A stretch of DNA of 64,000 bases, taken from NCBI GenBank assembly GCA_015680905.1, contig CM027384.1:68083001-68147000 (forward strand), written 5' to 3'. The notes under the pieces were generated by a model. The model worked only from the letters and a program-made list of their open reading frames with translations. It was not told the origin of the DNA and ran no database searches. Numbering within the stretch: position 1 is the stretch's first letter; each line of letters opens with the position of its first letter. The translations under genes were made by a program, and so were the position numbers. Positions 29,264 to 40,702 of the stretch are shown here, piece after piece. The DNA is from Coptis chinensis (lineage: Eukaryota; Streptophyta; Magnoliopsida; Ranunculales; Ranunculaceae).

Positions 29264-30192
29264 AGATGACATCTCCTACATTGATACCGGAACAGTCTTT
29301 CGAAGATTTGTTCCAAAGCACTACTTACGGTGCTTGGTTTCGCTGGCGATTATATATATAGGGCTGGGAACCGCTTATGGTAAGACGATGTACTTTATTC
29401 TCCAACACTAGCATCTTATTTTTACGATAACGCATTTTCTTTGAGAGACCGGATGGAGAACAAGTGTTCTCCATCAACATCGATAATGAACCAATGGAAA
29501 TTACCGTGTTCTTGCTAGCATTTGTGCTTGGACTTGCTATGCCCCTGAAATACAAGACCCATGGTGTTATTGGGTAGATAATATGTATGTCTACACTTAT
29601 GAGTTTTGCATGAGTCATATGGCGCAGGCATTTTCCGTGATCGAGGACCAAGGGGAATATAACGTCGCGCTTTGGTAGCCTGGGTCCATGAACATAGGAA
29701 CTGTTATGTTTTGGATCATGCTAAACATTTTAGGGAATGGCGCTTTTTTTCCGCGTGAATGATGCCACTTGCGGCGTCTTCCTTGCTTTAGCCACGGGAC
29801 GTATGTGTCATGACCTTCCCCAAACCTTGATGTCTAGTTTAGCTCGATCCCATAGCATGAGGCATAAGTTCCTTCTTATGCATGTTCTAATTTCCCGTAT
29901 TATGCTATGTTTATTTCCTGTTTTTTGTACAAGTTTCACGGATTGGATTACGGTCGACACTGTAAGACCCACAAATAGTATTATTCGATCTTTCCGTGCA
30001 ATGACTTGGCAAGGGTGGAGGATACAACCTCATCAGGTTTCACCCTACACCCCGTCAGACCAAGTGACTCTTAATAGGTTAACAATAATAGATGATAAAT
30101 TGCGGGAAGCCTGTCAAATTATCATGGCATGGCAGGACGCGAAGGAACCTCACTTCTTTATAGAAGAAGAGGATAAGGAAGATGATGAGTAA
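29264..30192 (+). pseudogene. Unidentified coding remnant in the gypsy element, module 2
   Basis: The ATG at 29264 opens MTSPTLIPEQSFEDLFQSTT but soon hits stops. A shifted frame reads VFLLAFVLGLAMPLKYKTHG. The last open frame, 29737-30192, ends in an acidic tail (FFIEEEDKEDDE). It has the look of a late reading frame of the Athila group, but no motif fixes its role. Confidence 0.35.
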
Positions 30193-32000
30193 TGCGGGAG
30201 ATAAGGTCAGTTTTAATTCTAGTTAGTGTCTGCTTATGTCCCAAGTAATTTCATTCTTGTAAACCCCATAATGGGTAGAACTCGTATAGAGTTGCATCAG
30301 TTTTTATTTCCTATATTAGTACGTTCTAACTTTGTTTTATAGATGTTCCGAATTTCACGATTTCAATAGTATTTTTCCTACCCTCTTTATTTAAAATACT
30401 TTGAGGACAAAGCATGCTTCTTGTTTGGGGCGGGCATAGAAACACGCGGTAATTAAGGCATCTGTTAGGATATAGATATGTATAATATGCATTTGTTTTC
30501 TAGTCAAAATTTCAAAAAAATCAAAAAAAATATAAATAAATAAGTTCATGCTATACACTTAGGAATATTGGTATTGTTTTCCTTCTCTATGCTCTTAATA
30601 ATCTAGAAGTCTCATGTAGATTTTGCATTAGAATAATTTTTAGAAACTTAGGTTAATATATAGGTAATAATCTTTGCATCTATCAATAAATATATTACAT
30701 GAGTATCGATGATTGTTAGCAATAAGTTTTCAAATCTAGGCTAGAGTACTTATTCTACAAATCCTGTGAGAATATAGCCTAAAAGCCTTATATAGAGCGA
30801 AACATTTGAGAAATGACACAAGGGAGAAGTAAAATCCGGATAGAGAAATCACACGTCCACTTGCTTGATCACTAAACCATATCCTAAGCAAGAATTTAGG
30901 CTCTCTTTGGATCGATATAGCCAAAAATTCAAACCTATGAATTATTTTCCGCTAGTCACCCCTCTGAACCTTTCTTTAGCCTTTCATAAACTACAAATCT
31001 TTTACCCTGTTACAAAACAAAACAAAATAAAAAATTCAACCTACCCAATTTAGATAAGTCTGAGAATAGAATGAGGAAGAAAGAAGAATAGAAAAACCTG
31101 TGTATACAAAAGTTAGTTAATTGCTTCAGAAAATAAAGAAAAGAAGTTTCCATCCAAAGAAAAGAAAAATAAAAATAGAAATAAAATAAAAACTCCAAAA
31201 ATAGAATAAAAAGGAGTCAAAAGCCAAAGAAAAGAAAAAGAAAAAAATATGGCTAAGGATGGAAACAAAGTATAGAAGCAAAAGAAAATAACAAGGTTTT
31301 CTCTAAGTTACATAATATGAAGACTCTATTATCTCAGACTTGTCCTTTTTGAATATCCATTTCTTTCCTTTTTAAACCATCTCCTAATCCCCGCAACACC
31401 TAATAAAGACCTCTAGCTCAATTAGGAATAAGTTAGTGTGATAGTAAGTGGCAGATGTGTTTGATCGACTCCGGCTTCCTTGTTGTCATTGAAATTGTAA
31501 GGTAAAGTGTGCCCACTACACACTGGAGTAGCGGAACTTGAGTGAAAAAATTAGAGTGTTGTATCTTGACTATTATTGTGAGAACCTACTTAAGGACGCT
31601 ATCTCGAGTTTCAGAAACGAACCTGCTAGGCATTTCATAGTATTATTCATTGTATATATATTTGTTATAGATGATTGATTATTATGCATATATTAGCTTA
31701 GGTTTCGACTTGATTACTCTATATGCATTGCTAGTGAGAGGTATAGTTAATTTAGAGCATGAATAAGGAAACAATAGTTTTATTTCTTAGTCGTTGTAGT
31801 ATAGATGAAGTTTGTGAGTACCTTCACTAGAAAACTCTCACGAGGCTATAACTCGTCCACTAGGGAATTCCTAGTGGTTTTAAGCGCCTTGTCAGATATG
31901 GTCAATGCAATCGCGACTCAACTAAAACAGAGTAGTTTAGAACTCCATTTTTGGTCACTTATTCTAATTTCTCATCTTTGCTTGAGGACAAGCAAAATGC

Positions 32001-32015
32001 TGTTTGGGGGTGGTT
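32001..32015 (+). other. Polypurine tract of the Athila-type element
   Basis: TGTTTGGGGGTGGTT immediately precedes the right LTR at 32016. It is preceded by TTGAGGACAAGCAAAATGC, the block usual at this place in Athila-like elements. Confidence 0.85.
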
Positions 32016-33653
32016 TGATAAGAGCCCAAAACTATAGTTTTAACCCTGTAATAGTCATACTATTAGACCAATTATGTGAGTAATAATTAAGAGTTAACAC
32101 TGATTATGTGTTTTTATGCATTTCAGGCTTCAAAGTCCATTATGTGCAGAAATGTGCCACTTTAGCGAGATAAAGGAGCAAAGGTCGGTTACTAAGGAGT
32201 TCCGTGACTAAAGGCCAAGATTCAAGAAGACAAAGCCTTTCTAAAGCCCTGGCCAAAAGCTGAAAAGTCGACGCTTGGCGTAAAAAAAAGACACAAGTCA
32301 GCAGAACTTCCGAAGGCCGTATCTTTGGACTCAGGCCTCGGAATGGGGCCTACCTTATGTCAAAACGGCCGGCTCGGAAAGAGCTTTCCAATGGTATAAG
32401 GCTTGATCAAATCAGAGGAGTAGAAGTGGATGAAACGTCTGTTGAAGCCAACTGCAGCTGAAGAGGCCTTTTTGGACTGAAAGAATTGGGTTTTGGGCCT
32501 GATTCTCTGGCCCAAAACATGGCTCCAAGCCCATGCACGATTTTTGGATCTGAAAGTATAAAAACCAAAGCTTCACTCTTTGTTAATGGTAGCTAGTTAG
32601 ACCTAAAACTATAGATAATTATAGATCTAGTTTTCATGTAATAAAATTAAGTTTAGTTAAATTCAATTCTTGTTTTAGATTAAACTCTTAGAATCATTAT
32701 TCTTAATTAGTTTGATTAATAAAATAGTTAGTTTGTCAATTTCGTTTCTTGTCATTACAATTGTGTAGATCTAAATTCCCTTATTACGTAGATAGCTAGA
32801 CTTAGATTAGTTAGATTATTAATTTAGTATTTGGATCATTGTTTTATTATTCATTAGATTAATAAAATAGTGTTCTCCATAAGTTAGTTTCATTTCCATT
32901 AATTGTTTAGTTTCAATTCGTAGATTTAAGTAATTGTCATTATTAGTTTAATTCAATTATTGCATTAGTAGTTTTGAATTGGGTTTAAACAAGCAAAGTT
33001 TCAATCTTTCTATCATGTCTTGTTTGAATTCCATTGGGAATGATAGCGTGATGATTCTCGGCTAAACCTCCATTGAGGGGTTGAGAAGCCTTGATGAAAG
33101 CTTGATTCGATTATCGTAGAGTCGCCGTAATTTCCTTTCCAATCTAGAAATGATTAGTTCACCATGAGAATGGGTTTAATCGCTCACATACTAGTTATGA
33201 ATTGGTAGAAATGCCATGTGTAATTAGGGATTAGGAGTAACCATATTGTTGTTCTCGGCGATTCAATTCGGATTACTGACGATTCGTCGTTAGTAGGATT
33301 AAGTCGAAGTTAAGGTGGAATCAATCCCCCTCTAACTCCTTATCATAGAATCAACGTAGCATTCCCATAGTTGTTCTGATAGTCGACTAGTTGCATCTTG
33401 TGGGTAGTTGCATCGTAGTCTAGTTGCTATTTCATAAATCTCTCATTAGACTTTAGTTTAGATTAATTATACGTAGAGAACATTACCATGCAAAAGGACT
33501 AGGAGTGGAACGAATCATCTACTCCACTATATCTCGTAGGATATGAGAGTAGAATCTTTGATAAAATTTAGGCACATAAGATAGTTTTAGTTTACTTACG
33601 TTTTGAGTTTTATAGTTCATTTCGTAGGTAAACTATTCATTTAACTTTTATCA
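32016..33653 (+). repeat. Right LTR of the Athila-type element
   Basis: 1,638 bp, starting TGATAAGAGCCCAAAACT and ending TTTATCA. It is followed by the ATGGC duplication at 33654-33658. Confidence 0.93.
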
Positions 33654-33658
33654 ATGGC

Positions 33659-34110
33659 TACCAGGGCATTATTGAATGAGGAGAATGAAGTAGCTCCTCT
33701 CACTCAGAAATCATTGTCACAGAGAAACGGGATAGAGGTAAGAGCAGAAAACCATCTCATTCTAGAAGTGATGACAGAAGCAAATCTAGGGGTGAAGCTA
33801 GAACTCCTAAGAAATAGAGACAATGTTACTATTGTGCCACCAAAGGTCACTTCAGGTATGCGTGTAGAACACTGAGGAGGGATGAGAAGAATAACTGTGT
33901 ACATGAAGACATGGTAAAGAGGAACGAAAGCACAGGCAGAGATACTACTGCACTAGTCGACAATGATCTAGTGGGAATTGTGTCAGATTGTGGTAAGTGC
34001 TATGTTAGTACCTCATGCCAAGATACATAGTGGGTGATAGATATAGGAGCATCTTATCACGTCACACCCACATAGGGGATTCTTTACTACCTACAACTGT
34101 GGTGAATTTG
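33659..34110 (+). pseudogene. copia gag 3' part, zinc knuckle and protease start
   Basis: The gag frame resumes after the nested element as TRALLNEENEVAPLTQ. A CX2CX4HX4C zinc knuckle reads CYYCATKGHFRYAC (33825-33866, in a shifted frame). WVIDIGASYHVTP at about 34030-34068 is the protease active-site block; the canonical form is D-S-G-A, here D-I-G-A. A TAG precedes it. Confidence 0.8.
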
Positions 34111-34373
34111 GTGAGGTAAAGATGGGTAACAGTGGCGTCTCGAAGATTATAGGCATTGGGGATGCTCATGTAGAAACCAATGTCGGCTACACCTTGACAC
34201 TCAAGGATATAAGACATGTCCCTGACATCTGGCTAAGCCTAATTTTCGTTGGGTAGTTAGATGATAATGACTTTCAAAACTCGTTTAGTAACGGGGTATG
34301 GAAACTGAGTAGAGGTTATATTGTAGTAGCCAAAAGGAAGAAAATTTACTCGCTATACAAGACACATGCTAGT

Positions 34374-35348
34374 TTGTGTAAAACAGAGTTGAATGCGGCA
34401 CAAGAAGAAGCTTATTCTAAATTATGGCATAAGAGACTGTGTCATATGGGAGAAAAAGGCATGGAAGTTCTTGCCAAGCAAAAGACATTGCCAAACATAA
34501 AAGGTACGCTTTTAAATAGATGTACTCACTGTTTGGTTGGAAAGCAACATAGGGTGTCTTTCCAGAGATTCCCCTCTCATAGAAAGGACAATGTCCTTGA
34601 GCTACTACACACATACTTATGTGGTCCTATGAAAGTAAAGTCCCATGGGGGAGCTCTGTACTTATTGACTTTCATTGATGATGCGTCAAGAAAGATATGG
34701 GCATATAGTCTGAAGACCAAGGATGAAGTTCTTGGCGTGTTCAAGACTTTCCATAGCATGGTGGAAAGAGAGATAGGAAAGCCTTTGAAGTGTATTCGCT
34801 CAGATAATGGGGGAGAGTACCTTGGGTCATTTGAAGAGTATTGCAAGAGTTATGGGATTCGTCATGAGCAGACTGTTCCCAAGACTCCGCAACACAATGG
34901 TATAGCTGAGAGGATTAAGCAGACCATTGTAGAGAGGATGAGATGCATGTTGTCTCACTCTAAGTTACCTAGGAGTTACTGGGTAGAAGCAATGCGCACA
35001 GCTGTACATGTGATCAATCTATCGCCTTCGAAACCTCTGAATAGTGATTATCCAGAGAGAGTATGGCCAGGCAGAGATATTGATTATGGATACTTGAGGG
35101 TATTTGGGTGCATGCCATTTGTTCATATTCCCAAGGATAAGAGATCCAAACTTGATGACAAAGCCAAGCAGTGCATTTTTCTGGGTTATGGGGATGAGAA
35201 GTTTGGCTACAAACTTTATGATCCGATCAACAATAAGATAATCCGAAGTCGAGATGTTGTGTTCTTGGAAGACCAAACAATAGCAGACTTTGAGAATGGT
35301 GAGAAGCTAGAAGCTTTCAGTGATGATCTTGTTGACTTAGAACCATAA
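34374..35348 (+). pseudogene. copia integrase
   Basis: An open frame carries the integrase. The zinc-binding part reads LWHKRLCHMGEKGMEVLAKQ, then CTHCLVGK. The core has SDNGGEY (second Asp) and PQHNGIAERIKQT (catalytic Glu). The position of the first catalytic Asp, normally HTD or HSD before the GPM motif, reads HTYLCGPM, so the DDE triad is broken. The C-terminal part includes RVFGCMPFVHIPKDKRSKLD and FLGYGDEKFGYKLYDP, typical of copia. The frame closes at TAA. Confidence 0.9.
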
Positions 35349-36620
35349 GTTCCTACTATGGAACGTGTAGAAGGCATTGAGAATGGAGAGAACCATGTGT
35401 TTGAAGCTCATAATTATGATCCTATTGCTCATGATAGGATAGAACCTATTGATATAGAAGATGCAGATGAAGTGCATGAACCACCACCTGAGCAAGATGA
35501 AGTGTATTCTCCTGAGCCACAAGAAGATGGGGTAAGGAGGTCCGATAGAGAAAGACAAGCTTTAACCAGGTATCCACCACATACGTGTGTTTTACTATAT
35601 GATGGTGGAGAATCTATGTAATATCAAGAGGCTCTTGAAGGTATAGACAAGGAGAAGTGGTTGAAGGCCATGCATGATGAGACTTATGACATAGTTGAGA
35701 AATCGAAAGGAAGAAAAGTTCTCAAGAATAAGTGGATCTACAAAGTCAAACATGCGGAGAATAATTCGCACCAAAGGCACAAAGCTCGCCTTGTTGTGAA
35801 GGGATTTGGTCAAAGGAAAGGTATTGACTTTGATGAAATTTTCTCTCCTATAGTAAAGATGACTTCTATTAGGGTGGTATTGGGTATGACTGCAAGTATG
35901 AATCTAGAAGTTGAGCAACTAGATGTCAAGACAGTTTTTCTTCATGAAGACCTTGAAGAAGATGTCTACATGGATCAGCCAAAGGGGTTTGAGGTTAAAG
36001 GCAAGGAGCACCTGGTATGCAAGCTAAGAAAGAGTTTGTATGGGTTGAAGCAGACATCGAGACAGTGGTACACAAAGTTTGATTCCTTTATAGTGAAGCA
36101 TGGCTACTTGAAGTCCACTTTCGATCATTGTGTGTTTGTTCAGAAGTTTCTAGATCGGGATTTCATAGCGCTCTTGTTGTATGTGGATGATATGTTGATA
36201 GTTGGTCAAAACATCAACAAGCTAAGATATCCAAGTTGAAGAAAGACTTGAGTAAGTCCTTTGAGATGAAAGATTTGGGTCAAGCAAAGCAGATACTTGG
36301 GATACGGATCACTCGTGACAGAAAGAGTGGGAAGTTATAGCTTTCTCAAGAAAGCTACATTGAGAAAGTGTTGAAGATATTCAACATGGATCAAGCGAAG
36401 CCAGACAGTCGTTCGCTTGGTGGCCAGTTCCGCATGACCAAAGTTATGTGTCCAAAGGGTGAGCATGAGCAGAGTTAAATGGAAAAGATTCCTTATGCAT
36501 CCGCAGTGGACAACTTGATGTATGCATTGGTATGTACAAGACCGGATATTGCTTTCGCCGTTGGTGTTGTAAGCTGTTTTCTGTCAAATCCGAGTAAAGA
36601 GCATTGGGAAGGTGTTAAGT
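35349..36620 (+). pseudogene. copia reverse transcriptase
   Basis: After an acidic linker (35358-35621), the RT core runs 35661-36239: KNKWIYKVKH, then VEQLDVKTVFLHEDLEEDVY, then MDQPKGFEV, then CKLRKSLYGLKQTSRQWYTK and LLYVDDMLIVG (YVDD catalytic motif). A frameshift near 36230 and stops near 36340, 36478 and 36619 break the rest (MKDLGQAKQILGIRI and MYALVCTRPDIAFAVGVVS are still readable). Confidence 0.9.
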
Positions 36621-36625
36621 AGATA

Positions 36626-37087
36626 TTGAGATATCTCAAGAGCACTTCCAAAGCGTGTTTGTATTATGGTGGTAGTAAGATCTTGCTTGAAGACTACACA
36701 GATGCAGACATGGCAGGTGATGTTGACTCGATGAAGTCCACTTTCGGTTATTTGTTTACTTTTGCAGGGGGAGCAGTTTCTTGGCAATCTAAGTTGCAAA
36801 AGTGTGTTGCCCTCTCCACTACAGGAGCCGAGTATATTGCAGCCACTGAGTGTTGCAAAGAGATGCTATGGATAAAGAGGTTCTTCGATGAACTAGGACT
36901 AAAGCAGAAACAGTTTGTAGTTCTATGTGACAGTCAGAGTGCCATCTATTTGAGCAAGAATCCGAGTTTTCATTCTGGATCCAAGCACATACATGTGCGT
37001 TATCATTGGATTAGAGAAGTTCTCGAAGACAAGTATTTGTGTATTGAGAATATCATATCCATACCGACAAGAACGGGTCAGATATGA
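36626..37087 (+). pseudogene. copia RNase H
   Basis: The open frame contains YTDADMAGDVDSMKSTFGYL, then GGAVSWQSKLQKCVALSTTG, then AEYIAATECCKEMLWIKRF and LCDSQSAIYLSKNPSFHSGS followed by KHIHVRYHWIRE. This is the standard copia RNase H. The frame ends at a TGA and is followed by the purine tract before the right LTR. Confidence 0.9.
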
Positions 37088-37213
37088 TGACCAAAGTCTT
37101 ACTGAAAGGTAAGTTTGATGTTTGTTATGCTACCGCCAGACTGGTAGCACACTCCTCCTGTTGATTTGGGAATGTATGGAGGTATCCATCCTTACTATTC
37201 GGGAGGGGGAGAT

Positions 37214-37936
37214 TGTTGGAGTTATCCCTCACATGAGGAAGATGAGAGAAGTTGGTATTGTTCGTGTGAAAAGGTCTGAGTGCGCACGCACTCAAATTGG
37301 TCGTGACCAAGGCGCGCCTGCGCCCTTGCCGTGAAAAAGAAGATAGTTTTTTTTCAGCCCTCTCACGAAACATGTCTACTAGAGTTTTGAGATGGAAAAA
37401 TAAGAGGGCGCGCGCGTTCAGATTGGCCTTGCCAAGAGCGCCCGCGCTCATGCCTTAACATCTCAAGTTTCTGATTTTTCCATAGTAACGTGAAATTTCA
37501 CAGACGCGCTGAAATTTCAGATTACTATAAAAAGAGAAGTTAGGTTTTGGAAAACCAAGTCTTGAACAGAAACCCAATTTTGAGAGCAATCAAAATTGAG
37601 AGAAAACCCTTGCAAAGAGAAAAGCTTGTAAGGAGAGATGAGTGATCTAGTAAGTTGGAGAGACTTGATAGGAGTGATTGTAATCTTCATTCTCATACTT
37701 ATAAAAGGATTAACTCTTGTGGAAGTAGGCATCATTGGCCGAACCACGGTACATCTTTGTGTTATGATATGTTTTATTTGCTTTATATTTTTATTACTTG
37801 TTTGCGATAGTTATATCCATAGTTTACGTTGTGGTTATTGGTTGTAGTGAAAGATTAGATTTTTTTTATTGAAGTAATAGATTATCAAAATGCAAGCTAT
37901 TTTAGTGGGGATCGATTGGTATCGTTTTCCCCAACA
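37214..37936 (+). repeat. Right LTR of the copia element
   Basis: 723 bp, starting TGTTGGAGTTATCC just after the purine tract GGGAGGGGGAGAT and ending TTTTCCCCAACA. It is followed by GTTAA. Confidence 0.92.
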
Positions 37937-37937
37937 G

Positions 37938-38120
37938 TTAATGTTGTGTAAAATGATTCAACAGCATCATCGTACTGTCATCGGAATTTGGATACAACGA
38001 GGTTTGGGCAACCAGAAAATGCTTTATTATAGGAGGGTGATCGATTTTTTTAGCAGATATCGATCCACGCTGAAGAACAAGGTGCTGATCAAGAGGCTTT
38101 GGGTTGAAGGTGTTATGCAC
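37938..38120 (-). pseudogene. Coding-like fragment next to the copia insertion
   Basis: On the minus strand, TTTCTACAG (acceptor-like) precedes an open stretch starting TGCATAAC that reads HNTFNPKPLDQHLVLQRGSI, then IDHPPIIKHFLVAQTSLYPN. It runs to a stop at the copia insertion point. I do not recognise the family. With the exon-like piece at 19268-19345 it may be a remnant of a single minus-strand gene split by the copia element. Confidence 0.35.
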
Positions 38121-38656
38121 TGTAGAAATTAGAAGTTTTATTTTTTTAAGCTTTTACTTAGACCAAAATCTAGCATACACTTGTCCAAAGTATCGTCCTC
38201 TACCATTAGATCTACAGTAGTTATAAAAACCGTTTTTTGTATACGCTTTTGAGTAGAACAAATAGTAAAATGCTGAAAAACGCTTCTTTCCTGTTCTAGC
38301 AGAATACATAATTAATCCGAATGTCCTTTTTTCCCAAAGAAAATAAGGGTCAGTCAACTGCTTCATTTTTCAAGGAGATTGATTAGAATTCTTAGATCAA
38401 TTATTGTTATTTCCTTCTAATTTGAACAGTTGCTAGACTGAAAACTGAAACTAACTATTGTAAACTTGAAAAGTAATTAAGCATTGGTGGTAGTATCCCT
38501 GCAACTAAACTAACAAGTAACAACAGCATATATAATTGACAGAGTATCTGCAGTTGGCAATGAGGTAATGCACATCAAGAAAAATACTGAAACAAATTAC
38601 AACTGGGTGGAAATCGATTAACAGCAGCAGAAACCGAAGCAGGAAAGGGCAAGGGA
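38121..38656. other. 3' flank of the LRR receptor-like kinase gene
   Basis: AT-rich, without recognised exons. It should hold the 3' UTR of the gene on the minus strand. Confidence 0.45.
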
Positions 38657-40702
38657 TCAATAGCTAGCTCGTGCGTCTTCAGTAGTCGCATTGGACGGTG
38701 AAAGTGAATTGCGTGATTCATCCAAGTCCTCTCCTACTGGAGATTGCTCCACTCGGATCTCCTCGATCAACTTTGTCACCTCAAACATTGTAGGCCTCTT
38801 ATCTGCCTGTTCTGCCACACAGGCAAGAGCAACATGGAGCATAGCGACCAATTCATGCTCAATGTTCTTGTACCTCAATAGTTCAGCATCAAACACCTCT
38901 ACTGTCCACTTGTCTTTCACTACTGATCGCACCCATTTAGGAAGATCCACCCCTTCTTCCTCATCAATATGCTGAGTACTTGAGGACACTGTGATGGAGC
39001 TTTACCAGTGAGTACTTCCAATAGTAAGACTCCGAAGCTGTAAACATCAGCCTTCTGAGAGAGTTTCTTTGTTCCGACTTGCTCAGGCGCTTTATACCCT
39101 CCCAATCTTGCTGTGGCATGAATTGGACTTAGAAGTAGAGCTAACCCGAAATCAGAAATACAAGCCAGACCATGATTGTCAAGAAGCACATTTGATGATC
39201 TCACATTCCCATGAGGAATCTGGGGTGCATTGTACTCCTCATGTATTTGAGCAAGCCCGCGAGCTGCTCCTAACACGATACTGATTCTCGTTGTCCAGTC
39301 CAATGGAATCCTACCTGGTCCACGGTTTCCTAGTTGCAACAACAAAATGAGATCAGATAAATTTGTCCAGTAAATGCAAGAAAGTGAAGAAACTAAATGA
39401 CTGAGTTATTTGAGGACTAAAGTGTCACCAACCATGGAGAAGGGAATGTAGACTTCCATTAGGAAGGTAGTCATTGACAAGAAGCTTTTCATCCTTCGCG
39501 TAGTAAAACGCCCTGAGACGAACAATATTAGGATGCCTAAGCTTCCCAATTACATCCATATACTGTTCGAAATCCTTCCTCGGACAAGGATTAGAATCCT
39601 TGAGCCTTTTCACAGCAACAAGGCACCCATCATCAAGCTCCGCTCTATAAACAGTCCCCAAGTTTCCCTTCCCCAACATCTCCGCCGAGGCTCGAAGCAG
39701 CTCTTCCAGTCCAAACACTTTGCTTTTATCAAAAAACACAAGTTTACTCCTCTCCCCTTCACTCTCCCTACCTGCACTGCTAGCATAGACCTTCTCACTA
39801 GAACAACTAGTCTTATTACTTCTTTTCCCAAGCAAATATCCAACAACAAACAGCATAACCAACAACAAACCCACAACATTTCCCACAACAATAGCAACGA
39901 TAGCACCAGTACTTAGTCCTTTATGAGACTTATCACCTCCTCTTTTCTCTACCTTAGGCTGAGAGCTCGGATTCGATGAAACTACTTGGCTCGTTGAGTT
40001 AGACGAAGGGGTGGTAGGAATCGCACAAACACGCAATGGGGATGATCCACAAATCCCCACATTCCCCTCAAAACTTATCTCCCCAAACTTCCTCAACAAC
40101 TCATCACTCACTTTTCCAAAAAACTGATTATTAGATAAATTCAACTCTCTCAAATTTTTTAAAGATGAAAAGTCAGGAACTAGACCTGATAAAACATTGT
40201 TTTGAAGACGAAGCGTAACGAGACGAGAAAGATTCAAGACTCCACTTGGTAATGAACCTTGAAGATTGTTATTTGAGAAGTCTACTCTAACAAGACGTCT
40301 TAAAGATCCAAACTCTTTGGGTATTTCTCCACTGAAGTCATTTTTTGAAATGTAAATAAGTTTGAGGTTGGAGATTTGAGTAATGGGCTTCAGAGAACCG
40401 TTTAAACGGTTGTTTTGAAGGTTGAGAAGACGAAGTTGGTTGAGCTGACTTAATGAGTCAATTGGTCCACGTAGGTTTAAAGAAGGGAGTGAAAGCGCTG
40501 TGACTCGATTGTTAGTACATTTGACACCAAGCCATGAAGAAGTGCAAGCGTTGTTTGTTGTCCAGTTTTTGAGAAGGGTGAAGTGGGAATCGGTTTGGGA
40601 TCGAAACTCAGTTAGAATGGCTGCGTCATTGGTGAGTTGAGAAGTGGAAAGAGTGAAGAAGAAGAAGAGAAGGGTGAAAGAGAGAGTGGGAGAGCAAGCC
40701 AT
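38657..40702 (-). CDS. LRR receptor-like kinase (LRR-III type), atypical kinase, with a one-base frameshift
   Basis: Two exons (40702-39433 and 39329-38657) flank a 103-bp intron. Residues 1-21 are a signal peptide. An LRR N-terminal cap (ACTSSWLGVKC) precedes about five leucine-rich repeats (to about 205). A Ser-rich stretch, a membrane span at about 266-292 and a kinase domain from about 335 follow. The glycine loop GKGNLGTVY (344-352) and Lys365 in VAVKRLK are present. The catalytic loop is HGNVRSSN instead of HRDxKxxN, so the catalytic Asp is missing; SDFGLA is intact. This is common in the LRR-III group, which includes many predicted pseudokinases that act as scaffolds. Near 38990 the frame changes by one base, between GKAPSQCP and SSTQHIDEEEGVDLPKWVRS. 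The tail is otherwise well conserved to the TGA, so a sequencing error or a recent mutation are both possible. Confidence 0.88.

Larger units (their letters stand above)
20793..33653 (+). mobile_element. Athila-type Ty3/gypsy LTR retrotransposon, non-autonomous
   Basis: Long LTRs (20793-22404 and 32016-33653, about 1.6 kb) are nearly identical by eye and begin TGATAAGAGCCC and end TTTATCA. A TGGCGCC primer site follows the left LTR, a GGGGGTGG purine tract precedes the right one, and ATGGC duplications flank the element. Gag and protease remnants match the Athila group. I see no reverse transcriptase YxDD, no RNase H and no integrase HHCC/DDE motif in the roughly 9.6 kb interior. The space from 25650 to 32015 holds unassigned coding remnants and four purine-tract-like blocks. 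It must have been moved by proteins from elsewhere. Confidence 0.93.
19411..37936 (+). mobile_element. Ty1/copia LTR retrotransposon, decayed, split by a nested gypsy element
   Basis: The LTRs (19411-20144 and 37214-37936) begin TGTTG and end CCAACA. A tRNA-Met-type primer site and a purine tract lie just inside them. Flanks are GGTAA on the left and GTTAA on the right, a five-base target duplication with one change. The internal order is gag, zinc knuckle, protease, integrase, RT, RNase H, which is the copia order. The nested element at 20793-33653 interrupts gag. Coding parts carry several stops and shifts, so the element is dead. The LTR pair differs at more places than the LTR pair of the nested element, as expected from its greater age. 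Confidence 0.95.
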
